From Acinetobacter pittii (GTDB lineage: Bacteria > Pseudomonadota > Gammaproteobacteria > Pseudomonadales > Moraxellaceae), in contig NZ_CP139286.1 in assembly GCF_034067285.1 (NCBI RefSeq), positions 806,001-870,000 on the forward strand: a stretch of DNA of 64,000 nt, in the 5' to 3' direction. Below, in pieces: positions 51,342-60,828 of the stretch (its first letter is position 1; every line of letters starts with the position of its first letter). Both the position numbers and the translations under genes were made by a program. Below the pieces are notes generated by a model that worked only from the letters and a program-made list of their open reading frames with translations, had not been told where the DNA came from and did no database searches.

Positions 51342-52064
51342 TTGGCCTTTTCTTTGTACTCAAGTGATAAGAGCGTGTCTATTTCAAATTGCTTAAAACT
51401 AACTTTTCTCATAACTGCAATTCATCTTACCGCTTGTGCATCGTTATCATTGGAGTCTAAATATCCAAGCTACGAGCAGAAATTTACTAGTAACGTATTA
51501 CACGAAGACAATATTATTGGTATAGGGGAAACAAAATCTAAAAATGAAAAATCGTCCCGTGCTCTACTCATCGGCGAAAAATTTAATTATCTACTTACCG
51601 AAGGTGGTTCTGATTTATTAAATATTACGCAAAAGTTACCTAACCAAGAGCGTATTTTGCTTAATAAATTACCGCTTGAATTAGACGTTTATAATAACAA
51701 TATCTTTTATGGGCACATCTATTTTTATCATCCCGTACCAGTTAATCAGCTGAGTAATACGAAGAAGCAAGAGTTGCTTAAATTGGGTTTTCTAGAAGAA
51801 TCTTTACAGGTGAATAATCAAGAGAAAGGAATATATTTAAGTAGAAATATAGCCATAAAAGGTACTGTTTATGAAGGTACAAAACAGACGATTCAGTTAT
51901 CGTTAACGGGTTCTATCCCAATTGTACTTCAAGAACAGCGTTTAACTATGCAAGAAAATAAAAATAATACTTTAAAGAAAAATCTACTGTCTCCACTAGC
52001 ACTAGGCTTGGATATTATTACTTTACCTATTCAGTTCGGTGCAGAAAAACTTTCTAAAAAATAG
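51342..52064 (+). CDS. Hypothetical lipoprotein, TTG start
   Basis: A 240-residue protein with a lipoprotein signal: a polar N-terminus, hydrophobic LTFLITAIHLTAC with lipobox LTAC (Cys near residue 32). The mature part has two beta-rich halves (around GIGETKSKNEKSSRALLIGEKFNYLL and KGTVYEGTKQTIQLSLTGSIPIVLQE) and a C-terminal hydrophobic stretch ALGLDIITLPIQFGAEKL that resembles the 'LxxxxDIxTxPIQ' ending of small outer-membrane lipoproteins. The start is TTG, with GAGG eight bases upstream; an alternative Met within the signal is not available. No named family recognised. Function unknown. Confidence 0.75.
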   Translation: MAFSLYSSDKSVSISNCLKLTFLITAIHLTACASLSLESKYPSYEQKFTSNVLHEDNIIGIGETKSKNEKSSRALLIGEKFNYLLTEGGSDLLNITQKLPNQERILLNKLPLELDVYNNNIFYGHIYFYHPVPVNQLSNTKKQELLKLGFLEESLQVNNQEKGIYLSRNIAIKGTVYEGTKQTIQLSLTGSIPIVLQEQRLTMQENKNNTLKKNLLSPLALGLDIITLPIQFGAEKLSKK

Positions 52065-52107
52065 TTTAGACGAGTAGACACGAACGGCCTTAAATTTATA
52101 TATGGTA

Positions 52108-52156
52108 AGGCTTCCAAACGATTTATATTAAATAATGTGGAATCGTATGGAAGCCT
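52108..52156. terminator. Inverted repeat between convergent genes
   Basis: AGGCTTCCA-a-ACGATT pairs with AATCGT-a-TGGAAGCCT across a 17-base A+T-rich loop: a long near-perfect stem. No T-tract follows on either strand, so it may be a weak terminator or another palindrome. Confidence 0.5.
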
Positions 52157-52170
52157 AAAACTTTAATAAC

Positions 52171-52776
52171 TTAGAAGGTATTTTTAGTAATTACATCATC
52201 GTAAGGAAGTTTGCCCACACGTGGGTAAGGCTGAGAAGCCGACTTACCAACTGCAATCATTAAACACACCACGTGGTCTTCAGGTAAGTTAATCAGTTTC
52301 GCCATCGCATCAAAGTCAAAACCATCCATAGGGCAGCTATCTAAACCATGCTCTTGAGCAAGCAGCATTAAGGTTTGAGCAAAGATACCCGCACTACGCA
52401 TAACTTCATCACGTTGGGTTTGTGGACGGTCACGGTAATATTGGTCAATCGCGCCAACCATAATATTTTGAACTTCCGGAGTCGCTCCATCCCATACACG
52501 TTTAGCATCGGCTTCCCATGTACTTACTTTTGCGCATAGTACAATCAGTAATGATGACTCTGTAACTTGTGGTTGGTCCCAAGCAATGGTGCGGATGTTT
52601 TGTCTTAACTCAGCATCTTCAATGATGACTGGACGCCAGTGTTGTAAGTTGAAAGCGCTTGGGGCATTTGCTAAAACTTCTTGTAATAATTGCTTCTTGT
52701 CATCATCAGAGATTTGAAAAGCAGGGTCAAAGCGTTTAACTGCGCGACGGTTACGGATGGCATCAATAACATTCAT
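52171..52776 (-). CDS. Nitroreductase-family protein
   Basis: A 201-residue FMN-dependent reductase of the nitroreductase family. Typical segments: the N-terminal IRNRRAVKRFDPAFQI (FMN phosphate binding), LANAPSAFNLQHWRPVII, and GLDSCPMDGFDFDAMAKLINLPEDHVVCLMIAVG. It would reduce nitro or quinone compounds with NAD(P)H. It is the second gene of a probable operon with the SDR gene (32 bases apart), divergent from a TetR regulator. RBS AGGAAAATCTT precedes the ATG. Confidence 0.92.
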   Translation of the reverse strand: MNVIDAIRNRRAVKRFDPAFQISDDDKKQLLQEVLANAPSAFNLQHWRPVIIEDAELRQNIRTIAWDQPQVTESSLLIVLCAKVSTWEADAKRVWDGATPEVQNIMVGAIDQYYRDRPQTQRDEVMRSAGIFAQTLMLLAQEHGLDSCPMDGFDFDAMAKLINLPEDHVVCLMIAVGKSASQPYPRVGKLPYDDVITKNTF

Positions 52777-52808
52777 AAGATTTTCCTACTTAAGAGGGGG
52801 TAGCGATA

Positions 52809-53594
52809 CTAGTTAATTTTATAACGTTGAGCTACATCAGCCGAAGAAAAGTTTGGTAGTAATGTAATACGTAATTTTTCAAAATTATTCCATTGATTTT
52901 CGTCTTTCAGCACAGGAATTGTAATTGTTTCTTTACGGTCAAAACCAATTAGAGCTGCATCTACCAAATCATTTACTTCCATTAATGGCGGTATTTGGCT
53001 TAAATCTATGCCTGACCGTTCCCAAATTTCGGTTTTAGTGGCAGAAGGCAATACGGCTTGCACATGCACGCCATGATCTTTTAATTCTAAATATAAACCT
53101 TGGCTAAAATATTGGATGAAAGATTTACTAGCACCGTAAATTGTAGAACCAAATTCAGGCGCTAATCCAAGCACAGAACCTAAATTGATAATAGCGCCTT
53201 TACCTTTGCGTATAAGTTGTTGGGAAATTGCATGAGATAACCGAACAACTGCAGTCATATTTAAAGTCAGAAGTTTTTCAATCTCATGACGATCTTGAGT
53301 TAAAAAGTTTCCGCTAAGGGCAATCCCTGCGTTGTTGACTAAAATTTCAATATCAGCATCGTTTTTGAGTACATCTTCAATTTTACTAATGTCTTGATCT
53401 TTTGATAAATCGGCTTGAATGAACTCGACCTGTACAGCGTATTTTTCTTGAAGATCTTTTGAAATCCTATCTAAGCGGTTTGTGTCCCGTGCAACCAAGA
53501 TTAAGTGATAGCCACGTTGAGCAAATCGATCTGCATAAACAGAACCAATTCCTGACGAAGCGCCTGTAATAAGTACTTTTGATTGAGCTGACAT
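52809..53594 (-). CDS. Short-chain dehydrogenase/reductase
   Basis: A 261-residue SDR. The NAD(P) site is VLITGASSGIGSVYADRFAQRG; the classical NNAG motif is NNAGIALSG; the catalytic Ser lies in NLGSVLG and the YxxxK in YGASKSFIQYF. It is an oxidoreductase of unknown substrate. It is the first gene of a unit with the nitroreductase gene and lies divergent from the TetR gene at 53717, with about 120 bases between them, suggesting repression by that regulator and induction by an electrophile or quinone. Confidence 0.92.
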   Translation of the reverse strand: MSAQSKVLITGASSGIGSVYADRFAQRGYHLILVARDTNRLDRISKDLQEKYAVQVEFIQADLSKDQDISKIEDVLKNDADIEILVNNAGIALSGNFLTQDRHEIEKLLTLNMTAVVRLSHAISQQLIRKGKGAIINLGSVLGLAPEFGSTIYGASKSFIQYFSQGLYLELKDHGVHVQAVLPSATKTEIWERSGIDLSQIPPLMEVNDLVDAALIGFDRKETITIPVLKDENQWNNFEKLRITLLPNFSSADVAQRYKIN

Positions 53595-53651
53595 GTGATA
53601 TCTCTACGCTTTAATTTTTAGATGATGATTATAATCTAAAATATACGGGTT

Positions 53652-53679
53652 TTGATGTCAATCATAATCAATGTATAAT
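53652..53679 (+). promoter_or_regulatory. Promoter of the TetR gene at 53717
   Basis: TTGATG (53652-53657) and a perfect TATAAT (53674-53679), 16 bases apart. The start point near 53686 falls after the ATG at 53684, which supports the later ATG at 53717 as the real start. A near-palindrome TGATGTCAATCA overlaps the -35 and could be part of an operator. Confidence 0.6.
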
Positions 53680-53716
53680 TATAATGAGTAGGGTGAATAA
53701 AAGTGGGTGCGCCATC

Positions 53717-54283
53717 ATGAAAGTCAGTAAAACTCAGGTAAAAGAAAACCGAGATAAAATTGTTGAAAAGGCGACTCAACTGTTTCGTAGTAAAGGCTAT
53801 GACGGCGTCGGCATTGCCGAGTTAATGTCTAGCGCAGGCTTTACCCACGGTGGGTTTTATAAACATTTCAGCTCGAAAACAGACCTTGTTTCCATTACCG
53901 TCAAACATGGTCTTGAGCAGGTTTTAAAAAGAATAGAAGGTTTAAATTTAACTCAATTTATTGAAATGTACGTATCTCGTACTCATCGAGACAATCGAGA
54001 TCAGGGTTGTACTTTAACAGCACTATCTTGTGATGCCGCAAGACAGCCAGATGAAGTGAAAGTCGAATTTGAAGAGGGTATTGAGCAGCTTATTCAGTTC
54101 ATTATGAATGAACGAGAAAAACAAGTTTCTTTAGAAACGGCAGAGTTAAGAAAGCAAGCCATTAATATTCTTGCCCAGTCTGTAGGAGCAATTGCTTTAT
54201 CTCGCGCATGCCCTGATCAGTCTACACTTAGCGATGAAATATTAGAAAGTTGTAGAGAGAGCCTGTTAAAGTTAGCTGATTAA
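53717..54283 (+). CDS. TetR/AcrR-family regulator of the SDR/nitroreductase unit
   Basis: A regulator of about 188 residues (start MKVSKTQVKENRDKIV). HTH: KATQLFRSKGYDGVGIAELMSSAGFTHGGFYKHFSSKTDLV, a strong match to helices 1-4 of the family, and the central part with GCTLTALSCDAARQPDEVK resembles the YcdC/NemR-like C-terminal domain with conserved Cys residues, which in NemR sense electrophiles and chlorine species. The two Cys (about residues 98 and 104) are visible here, but redox sensing is inference. It is divergent from the SDR gene, and its stop overlaps by three bases the stop of the convergent glycerate kinase gene. Confidence 0.9.
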   Translation: MKVSKTQVKENRDKIVEKATQLFRSKGYDGVGIAELMSSAGFTHGGFYKHFSSKTDLVSITVKHGLEQVLKRIEGLNLTQFIEMYVSRTHRDNRDQGCTLTALSCDAARQPDEVKVEFEEGIEQLIQFIMNEREKQVSLETAELRKQAINILAQSVGAIALSRACPDQSTLSDEILESCRESLLKLAD

Positions 54284-55437
54284 ACTTTTTTATCTCTCAA
54301 ACTTGTTTGGCTAAATTGAACTAGTCTCGCAATATCTACTGTTCGCTCATATATCAGGTCGGCTGCATGTTCGCAGGCGTGTTCTAATGTAATTGGACCA
54401 TTGGCTAGTGAAAAAGCAGCCGTAACCCCGTGCTCATAAAGCGCTTGGTAGCCTTCACCTAATGTTCCTGCAATCACAATAACAGGAACATTGTGCGCTT
54501 TGGCAATTTGACTCACTCCAAACACTGTTTTGCCACTTAAGGTTTGTTGGTCAAATTTACCTTCACCTGTAATGACCCAATCTGCATTTGAAATTTTATG
54601 GGCCAGTTGGTTAAGTTCGGCGATAACTTTAACTCCAGCTTTAAACTCCGCATTTAAATAACTTTTGGCTGCAAAACCTAAACCACCAGCAGCACCAGAA
54701 CCTGCTTCATCTCGTTTGTCGAAACCTAAAAGGTGTGCAGAGACATCGGCAAAATGAGAAAGCGCTTCATCGAGTAACTGGACTTGAGCAGGAGAAGCAC
54801 CTTTTTGTGGTCCAAAAATATGTGATGCGCCGTTTGCGCCGCAAAGTGGATTAGTTACATCGGCAGCCAGTAAAAACCGTGTGTGCTGAATACGTGAGTC
54901 GAAATGTGTTAAATCAACTTTTGAAAGATGACTAAGGGCAAGGCCGCCAGCAGGTAAAACGTTTTGGTTAGCATCGAGCAAAACTGCGCCTAAAGCACTG
55001 AGCAATCCTGTGCCACCATCATTGGTGGCGCTACCGCCCACAGTTAGAATGATGTCTTTTGCACCTGCATCTAAAGCATCCAAAATGAGCTGGCCCGTTC
55101 CAAACGTTGTGCTGTGGCAGGCATCACGTTGTGAAGGCGGTACTAACTGTATGCCGCTCGCTTGAGCCATTTCAATCATGGCGATGCTTTGATTTTCTAA
55201 CCATCCCCATTTAGCTTGAACAGGCTGACCTAATGGTCCGACCACGGTTTTTTCACGCCATTGACCACCGCAGACTTCTAAAACAGCTTCAATGGTTCCT
55301 TCACCGCCATCTGCCATAGGACATAAAATCGTTTCGGCATGGGGGAAAACTGCTTGCCATCCTTTGGCAATTGCTTGAGCTACGTTTAAAGCAGATAAGC
55401 TGTCTTTAAAAGAGTCAGGGGCAATAATGACTTTCAT
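54280..55437 (-). CDS. Glycerate kinase
   Basis: A 385-residue glycerate kinase of the GarK/GlxK family, which phosphorylates D-glycerate with ATP, linking glycerate to central metabolism. Features: IIAPDSFKDSLSALNVAQAIAKG at the N-terminus, CPMADGGEGTIEAVLE, TVGGSATNDGGTGLLSALGA and ITGEGKFDQQTLSGKTVFGV. The start chosen is the ATG at 55437, with AGAG at five bases upstream; a GTG two codons earlier is possible. It ends by overlapping the convergent TetR gene. No other glyoxylate/glycerate gene is adjacent. Confidence 0.93.
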   Translation of the reverse strand: MKVIIAPDSFKDSLSALNVAQAIAKGWQAVFPHAETILCPMADGGEGTIEAVLEVCGGQWREKTVVGPLGQPVQAKWGWLENQSIAMIEMAQASGIQLVPPSQRDACHSTTFGTGQLILDALDAGAKDIILTVGGSATNDGGTGLLSALGAVLLDANQNVLPAGGLALSHLSKVDLTHFDSRIQHTRFLLAADVTNPLCGANGASHIFGPQKGASPAQVQLLDEALSHFADVSAHLLGFDKRDEAGSGAAGGLGFAAKSYLNAEFKAGVKVIAELNQLAHKISNADWVITGEGKFDQQTLSGKTVFGVSQIAKAHNVPVIVIAGTLGEGYQALYEHGVTAAFSLANGPITLEHACEHAADLIYERTVDIARLVQFSQTSLRDKKV

Positions 55438-55839
55438 AAGCACTCTAATTCTGATGGGTTTTTAATTGATTTATACTGCTTAATACGAAAAAAGCATAGA
55501 TAAAACCAAATCAGAGTCAATTTGAAAAATCGGTCTAATCTGTTAAAAATGAAAACCAATAATAATGTTTTTATCTGTAAAAAACACATCCAATAAATTT
55601 TTAATTATTTGTTATATATAATTTTTTAAAAATAACACTAATAGACTGAATTATTGTAATTGTAAAGAATATGGCACATATTATAAGCAGGGTTGAGCCA
55701 GCTTTTAAAATATTGTGAATAAGATAAAAAGCGTACTCTCCTGACCAGCTAAACAGCAGATCGCCTAGATATAACCATAATTAAATTGTGATTTTATTGA
55801 ATCTGTTGAGTGTGTAAGAAGAAATAAGAGGATAAAAAA
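55438..55839. other. Intergenic region between glycerate kinase and fdhF/ydeP-like gene
   Basis: About 400 A+T-rich bases between divergent genes. Nothing beyond presumed promoters could be supported; no clear -35/-10 pair chosen. Confidence 0.5.
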
Positions 55840-58248
55840 GTGGATAATTCAGAAGAACAAAAGCACATACAGGAAAATAATGGCTTTGCGCGAATTGAGC
55901 CATATACTCATCCTGCTGGCGGTTGGGGAGCGCTTCTTAGTGTTGCTCGAAACTTAAAGCGACAAGATATTTTAAAAAAAGGTTCAATTACCTTACTCAA
56001 CATTAACCAGCCTACAGGTTTTGACTGTCCCGGTTGTGCTTGGCCAGAAAAGAAAGATGCTCATGCATTTAACTTCTGTGAAAATGGCGCAAAGGCAGTG
56101 GCTTTTGAAGCGACCAGTAAAACAGTTACTCCTGAATATTTTGCAGGTCACACTGTTAGTTGGTTATCAGAACAAAGTGATTTTTTTCTAGAAGACTTAG
56201 GCCGCTTGACCGATCCAGTCCGCTACGATGCTGCAACCGATAAATATATTCCTATTTCATGGGATGAAGCATTTCAGATTATTGCTAAACACCTCCATGC
56301 GCTAGACCACCCAGACCAAGCTGCGTTTTATACCTCTGGTCGTGCCAGTAACGAAGCGGCATTTTTATATCAATTGTTTGTGCGAAGCTTTGGTACAAAT
56401 AATTTTCCAGACTGTTCGAACATGTGCCATGAAACCACAAGTGTTGGCTTACTTGACTCGATTGGTTTAGGAAAGGGCACCGTTACCCTAGAAGACTTTG
56501 ATTTGGCTGATGCAATTTTCAGTTTTGGACACAACCCCGGAACCAATCACCCACGTATGTTAGGTACTTTACGAGAAGTGTCTAAACGTGGCGGTAATAT
56601 TGTTGCGATTAACCCGATTAAAGAGCGAGGTCTAGAGCGCTTTCAAGACCCGCAAGCACCGCTTGAAATGATGACCAATGGTAGTACACCAATTAGTCGC
56701 TATTATTTCCAACCTAAAATTGGTGGTGACTATGCGCTAATGTTAGGGATTTTAAAGCACTTAAATGAGTGGGATAAAAAAGCACTTGCTTCAGGTAAAC
56801 CTAGTGTTTTTGACCGAAACTTTATTGCGGTTAATACAGTCGGTTTTGATGAGATGATTGCTGAGATCGATAGAACTGAGTGGGAAGATATTTATAAACA
56901 CTCGGGGCTATCACCAGAGCATTTAGAAAAACTCGCCCAACTGTTTTTAGAGTCCGAGCGCTCAATTTTCTGTTGGGGAATGGGTATTACTCAACACCGC
57001 CACGGAACAGCCAATGTGCATATGTTAGCCAATTTATTATTGGCGCGTGGTCAAATTGGTAGACCGGGTGCAGGGCTTTGTCCAGTTCGTGGGCATAGTA
57101 ATGTGCAGGGCGACCGCACCATGGGCATTAATGAGCTACCTAGTCCTAAATTACTCGACAACATTGATCGCGTGTTTGGAATTAAATCACCAAGAAAAAA
57201 TGGTTTTGGTGTGGTCGAAACCATTAAAGCCATGGCTGAAGGTGAGGTCAAAGTCTTTATTGGTTTAGGTGGAAACTTTGCTGTTGCAACGCCCGATACC
57301 ACCTATACGCAAGAAGCGCTTAGAAAGTGTGATTTAACTGTTCATGTTGCCACCAAGTTAAACCGTAGTCATTTGGTGTGTGGTAAAGACGCGCTCATTT
57401 TGCCATGTTTAGGCCGTACCGAAATTGATGAGCAGCTTCATGGTCCGCAGGCCATTTCTGTCGAAGATTCGATGAGTAATATTCACTTGTCGGCCGGGCG
57501 TAATACTCCAATTTCTGAAAATATTTTGTCTGAACCAGACATTGTGGCAAGAATGGCTGAAGCAGTGCTGCCAGACAGTAAGATCAAATGGAAATGGTAC
57601 ATTGAAAGTTATGACCGTATTCGTGACTCAATCGCCGATGTATTTGATGAGTTCCATGACTTTAATTTACGTGTCTATAAACCGGGTGGTTTCCACCTAG
57701 AGCATCCAGCCAATCAGCACATCTGGAATACAAAAAGTGGCAAAGCGCAGTTTATGATTACACCGCTGAGTGAAGTCTATGCCGATAAAGAACATCAATA
57801 TGCTGCTGCATATACCGAGAGTAAAGTTTATACCTTAATGACCACTCGCTCTCACGACCAATACAACACGACGCTTTATGGTCTCGATGACCGTTACCGT
57901 GGGGTGTTCGGCCAGCGCCGTGTGTTATTTATGAATCAAGCCGATATTGATGAAGCTGGTTTTGAAGCAAACCAGTGGGTTGATATTGAAAGTGTTTTCT
58001 CAGATGGCGTGAAGCGTATTGTGCACAGTTTCCGTATTGTGCCATACAACATTCCACGTGGCAGCTTAGCGGCTTACTATCCAGAGACCAATCCTTTAGT
58101 GGCCTTAAGCAGTCATGATAAATATGCCAAGATTCCGGCTTCCAAAAGTGTGCCGGTGATTTTGCATCCCGGTAATGCACCAGAGCACTTCAACTTGGCA
58201 ACGGCAGTTGACCCTGAAGATGCAGATAGAAAAGTAAGCAGCCTTTAA
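55840..58248 (+). CDS. FdhF/YdeP-family molybdopterin oxidoreductase
   Basis: An 802-residue molybdenum oxidoreductase of the YdeP type. The N-terminus has FDCPGCAWPEK, where formate dehydrogenases carry an Fe-S cluster, then the Mo-bis-MGD domains: FYTSGRASNEAAFLYQLF, FPDCSNMCHETTSVGL, SFGHNPGTNHPRMLG and the C-terminal VYTLMTTRSHDQYNTTLYGL (molydopterin dinucleotide-binding). YdeP proteins are linked to acid resistance in E. coli, but the substrate is unknown. It begins with GTG after AGAGGATAAAAAA. fdhD follows after about 80 bases, giving sulfuration of the molybdenum cofactor for this enzyme. Confidence 0.9.
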   Translation: MDNSEEQKHIQENNGFARIEPYTHPAGGWGALLSVARNLKRQDILKKGSITLLNINQPTGFDCPGCAWPEKKDAHAFNFCENGAKAVAFEATSKTVTPEYFAGHTVSWLSEQSDFFLEDLGRLTDPVRYDAATDKYIPISWDEAFQIIAKHLHALDHPDQAAFYTSGRASNEAAFLYQLFVRSFGTNNFPDCSNMCHETTSVGLLDSIGLGKGTVTLEDFDLADAIFSFGHNPGTNHPRMLGTLREVSKRGGNIVAINPIKERGLERFQDPQAPLEMMTNGSTPISRYYFQPKIGGDYALMLGILKHLNEWDKKALASGKPSVFDRNFIAVNTVGFDEMIAEIDRTEWEDIYKHSGLSPEHLEKLAQLFLESERSIFCWGMGITQHRHGTANVHMLANLLLARGQIGRPGAGLCPVRGHSNVQGDRTMGINELPSPKLLDNIDRVFGIKSPRKNGFGVVETIKAMAEGEVKVFIGLGGNFAVATPDTTYTQEALRKCDLTVHVATKLNRSHLVCGKDALILPCLGRTEIDEQLHGPQAISVEDSMSNIHLSAGRNTPISENILSEPDIVARMAEAVLPDSKIKWKWYIESYDRIRDSIADVFDEFHDFNLRVYKPGGFHLEHPANQHIWNTKSGKAQFMITPLSEVYADKEHQYAAAYTESKVYTLMTTRSHDQYNTTLYGLDDRYRGVFGQRRVLFMNQADIDEAGFEANQWVDIESVFSDGVKRIVHSFRIVPYNIPRGSLAAYYPETNPLVALSSHDKYAKIPASKSVPVILHPGNAPEHFNLATAVDPEDADRKVSSL

Positions 58249-58325
58249 ATCAAAGGCGATATTAACAATATCATCTCAACAAGTGGTGCTATTCAAAGCG
58301 CCACTTCAAGATAAAGGAAATTATT

Positions 58326-59111
58326 TTGACACCAGATTCTTATGGGGTTGAAACATTACAAGTAAAGCGGTTTAAGAAAGCCGAGTCTAAAAGTGTTTTA
58401 GATCATATTGTTCAAGAGCATCCGATTGCTTTGGTATATAACGGTATTTCTCATGCGGTGATGATGGCAACACCGACAAATGTCGATTTATTTGCCAAAG
58501 GTTTTAGCCTCTCCGAAGGAATTTTAACGAGCTTAAAAGAACTATATGCCATTGAGGTTCATCAAAGTGAATTGGGCATTACGGTTGAAATGACCATTTC
58601 ATCCAGAGCTTTTGCTGCCTTAAAAGAAAGACGACGTATGTTGGTGGGTCGTACAGGCTGTGGTTTATGTGGCATTGAAAGTTTAGAGCAGCTTCAGCTC
58701 GATATTTCTAAAATTACCATCGAACCTTCCAGAGAGTGGCTCGAACAAATTCCAGTCGCGATTTCTCAATTAAAAGATCAGCAAAAAATTACTGCCTTAA
58801 CAGGTGGAGCACATGCCGCAGCTTGGGTGGTTGAAGGCAAAATTATAGCTTTATTTGAAGATGTTGGCCGTCACAATGCCTTAGATAAATTGCTGGGTTA
58901 TTTAGCTCAAGAAAACTATGACACCAGTGCAGGTTTTGTGGTGATGACCAGTCGTGCAAGCTATGAACTGATACGAAAATGTGCCCAGCTTAATATTGGT
59001 TTATTGGCTTCAATTTCTGCTCCAACCAGCATGGCTATTAGGCTCGCAAAAATATCTGGCTTAACATTGGCAAGCTTTTGTCGCGGAGATGATTTTGTTT
59101 TATATACATGA
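58326..59111 (+). CDS. fdhD: Formate dehydrogenase accessory sulfurtransferase FdhD
   Basis: FdhD moves sulfur from the cysteine desulfurase IscS to the molybdenum cofactor of formate dehydrogenases. The 261-residue protein has the family landmarks MVGRTGCGLCGIESLEQL with the CxxC pair, LTGGAHAAAWVV, EDVGRHNALDKLLGYL and MTSRASYELIRKCAQLNIGLLASISAPTSMAI. The start is TTG with AAGGAAA upstream. It is downstream of and probably cotranscribed with the YdeP-type gene, which makes that enzyme its likely client. Confidence 0.93.
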   Translation: MTPDSYGVETLQVKRFKKAESKSVLDHIVQEHPIALVYNGISHAVMMATPTNVDLFAKGFSLSEGILTSLKELYAIEVHQSELGITVEMTISSRAFAALKERRRMLVGRTGCGLCGIESLEQLQLDISKITIEPSREWLEQIPVAISQLKDQQKITALTGGAHAAAWVVEGKIIALFEDVGRHNALDKLLGYLAQENYDTSAGFVVMTSRASYELIRKCAQLNIGLLASISAPTSMAIRLAKISGLTLASFCRGDDFVLYT

Positions 59112-59261
59112 GCATAGCGCTTTAAAATATTGATGAAATAAGTGCGAATCAAAAGAATGCTCAAAAATAATGGAAATATACATTTCTATTTTTCCTAATT
59201 TTAAGTTAAGCACGAGCTTTATACTTTATGATCAGATGTATGGAGTTCAGAGTGTGTCCCA

Positions 59262-59654
59262 ATGGCTTGGTTGCAGTCTTTAAAAGATTGGGCAAAACGT
59301 CTAAAAAAACAAATTATTATGCTTTGGTTTGCATCAAAGCATCCTCAAATGCCGTGGTTACCCAAAATTATTGCTGTGGTGGCTGTGGCTTATGCTTTTA
59401 GTCCGATCGATTTAATTCCAGACTTTATTCCCATTTTAGGATTTATTGATGACGCTTTAATTTTGCCCATACTGATTTGGTTAGCGGTTCGATTTACGCC
59501 TAAACAAGTCATTTTTGATGCAGAACAACAAGCTGAAGAATGGCTAGAACAGCAAGAGCGTCGACCTCAAAATTATTTGGTTGCCGTACTCATTATTTTA
59601 ATTTGGATAACTCTGGCAATGATAGCTTATTTCTATTTTGGTGGTGGGTTGTAA
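59262..59654 (+). CDS. DUF1232 (YkvA-like) membrane protein
   Basis: A 130-residue protein with the DUF1232 core: WFASKHPQMPWLPKIIAVVAVAYAFSPIDLIPDFIPILGFIDDALILP, with hallmark SPIDLIPDFIP and GxIDD. A hydrophobic C-terminus (VAVLIILIWITLAMIAYFYF) makes a third membrane helix. Function unknown. A purine-rich GGAGTTC before the region and the ATG at 59262 set the start. It precedes pdxB with a gap of about 106 bases. Confidence 0.9.
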   Translation: MAWLQSLKDWAKRLKKQIIMLWFASKHPQMPWLPKIIAVVAVAYAFSPIDLIPDFIPILGFIDDALILPILIWLAVRFTPKQVIFDAEQQAEEWLEQQERRPQNYLVAVLIILIWITLAMIAYFYFGGGL

Positions 59655-59760
59655 TTTATAAACCATCAAAGTTTAGAATCGTGAATTTAAAGGCATTAAC
59701 ATTGTGCTTTGCTACAACTCAAAGGATAATAACATTTTTATAAGCTATGGGTTGCAGACA

Positions 59761-60828
59761 ATGAAAATCGTCGCAGATGAAAATTTGGCATTTACCGATT
59801 ACTTTTTTTCTGAGTTTGGCGATATTCAACACAAAGCAGGGCGCACTTTAACTCATGCAGATGTCAAAGATGCTGAAGCATTATTAGTTCGTTCAGTCAC
59901 CGCAGTGAATGAAAGTTTAATTGAAAATACAGCATTAAAATATGTAGGTAGCGCGACAATCGGTACTGATCATTTAGATATCGCGGCTTTAGAAAAACAA
60001 GGTATTACGTGGGCCAATGCCGCAGGTTGTAATGCCCAGGCTGTGGCTGAATATGTCATTACTGCTTTACTTCATTTAGATGCGAGCCTTTTAGAACCAC
60101 AAGAAAAATTTACGCTAGGCATTGTTGGTCTTGGAAATGTCGGTAAGCGTTTGGCCTATATGGCCCAGTTACTTGGTTGGAATGTGATTGGTTTTGACCC
60201 ATATGTGCATTTAGATTCAATTGAAAATGTAAACTTTCAAACTTTGTTGCAACAAGCCAATGCAATTTCAATTCATGTGCCGCTTACTAAAAATAGTGAA
60301 CATGCCACATATCATCTGTTTGATGAAAAAGCTTTTGCAGCGCTTCAACCGAACACGATTTTAATTAATAGTGCACGTGGCCCAGTCGTTAAAGAAGCTG
60401 CTTTAATCGAAGACATTCAACGTACTCAGCGTAAAGTCGTGCTTGATGTATTTGAACATGAACCCGTCATCTCTGAAGAACTTATAGATATGTTGGCCTT
60501 AGCAACACCGCATATTGCAGGTTATAGCTTGGAAGGTAAGGCACGCGGTACGCAAATGATTTATGAAGCGTTCTGCCAAAAGTTTGGTTTTGATATAAAT
60601 AAGCGTTTCGAGACTCAGTTGCCTACATGCGAAGACTATTTTTCAGGAAATGATTTAAAAGCAGTGTTAAAGCAAAAATTAGCTCAGATTTATGATATTG
60701 CTCAAGATGACGCCAACATTCGTGCCTGTATTAAAGATGGCAAAGTTGAGCAAAAAGCATTTGATTTATTACGTAAGAATTATCCGCTGCGCCGTGAATG
60801 GGCAGCACATGGGAGACCACAGGCATGA
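59761..60828 (+). CDS. pdxB: Erythronate-4-phosphate dehydrogenase
   Basis: PdxB oxidises 4-phosphoerythronate in pyridoxal phosphate synthesis. The 355-residue reading starts at the ATG at 59761 (KIVADENLAFTDYFFSEFGD); an upstream in-frame start would add nonconserved residues. It shows LLVRSVTAVNESL, GIVGLGNVGKRLAYMAQLLG (NAD fold), SIHVPLTKNSEHATYHLF, ILINSARGPVVKEAALI, LDVFEHEPVI, and the PdxB-specific C-terminal domain. The stop overlaps the start of epmA (ATGA), so both are one unit. Confidence 0.95.
   Translation: MKIVADENLAFTDYFFSEFGDIQHKAGRTLTHADVKDAEALLVRSVTAVNESLIENTALKYVGSATIGTDHLDIAALEKQGITWANAAGCNAQAVAEYVITALLHLDASLLEPQEKFTLGIVGLGNVGKRLAYMAQLLGWNVIGFDPYVHLDSIENVNFQTLLQQANAISIHVPLTKNSEHATYHLFDEKAFAALQPNTILINSARGPVVKEAALIEDIQRTQRKVVLDVFEHEPVISEELIDMLALATPHIAGYSLEGKARGTQMIYEAFCQKFGFDINKRFETQLPTCEDYFSGNDLKAVLKQKLAQIYDIAQDDANIRACIKDGKVEQKAFDLLRKNYPLRREWAAHGRPQA

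Noticed and set aside
55620..55790. Possible small ORFs or riboswitch before the YdeP-type gene
   Set aside because: No stem-loop architecture or start with a ribosome-binding site could be supported.
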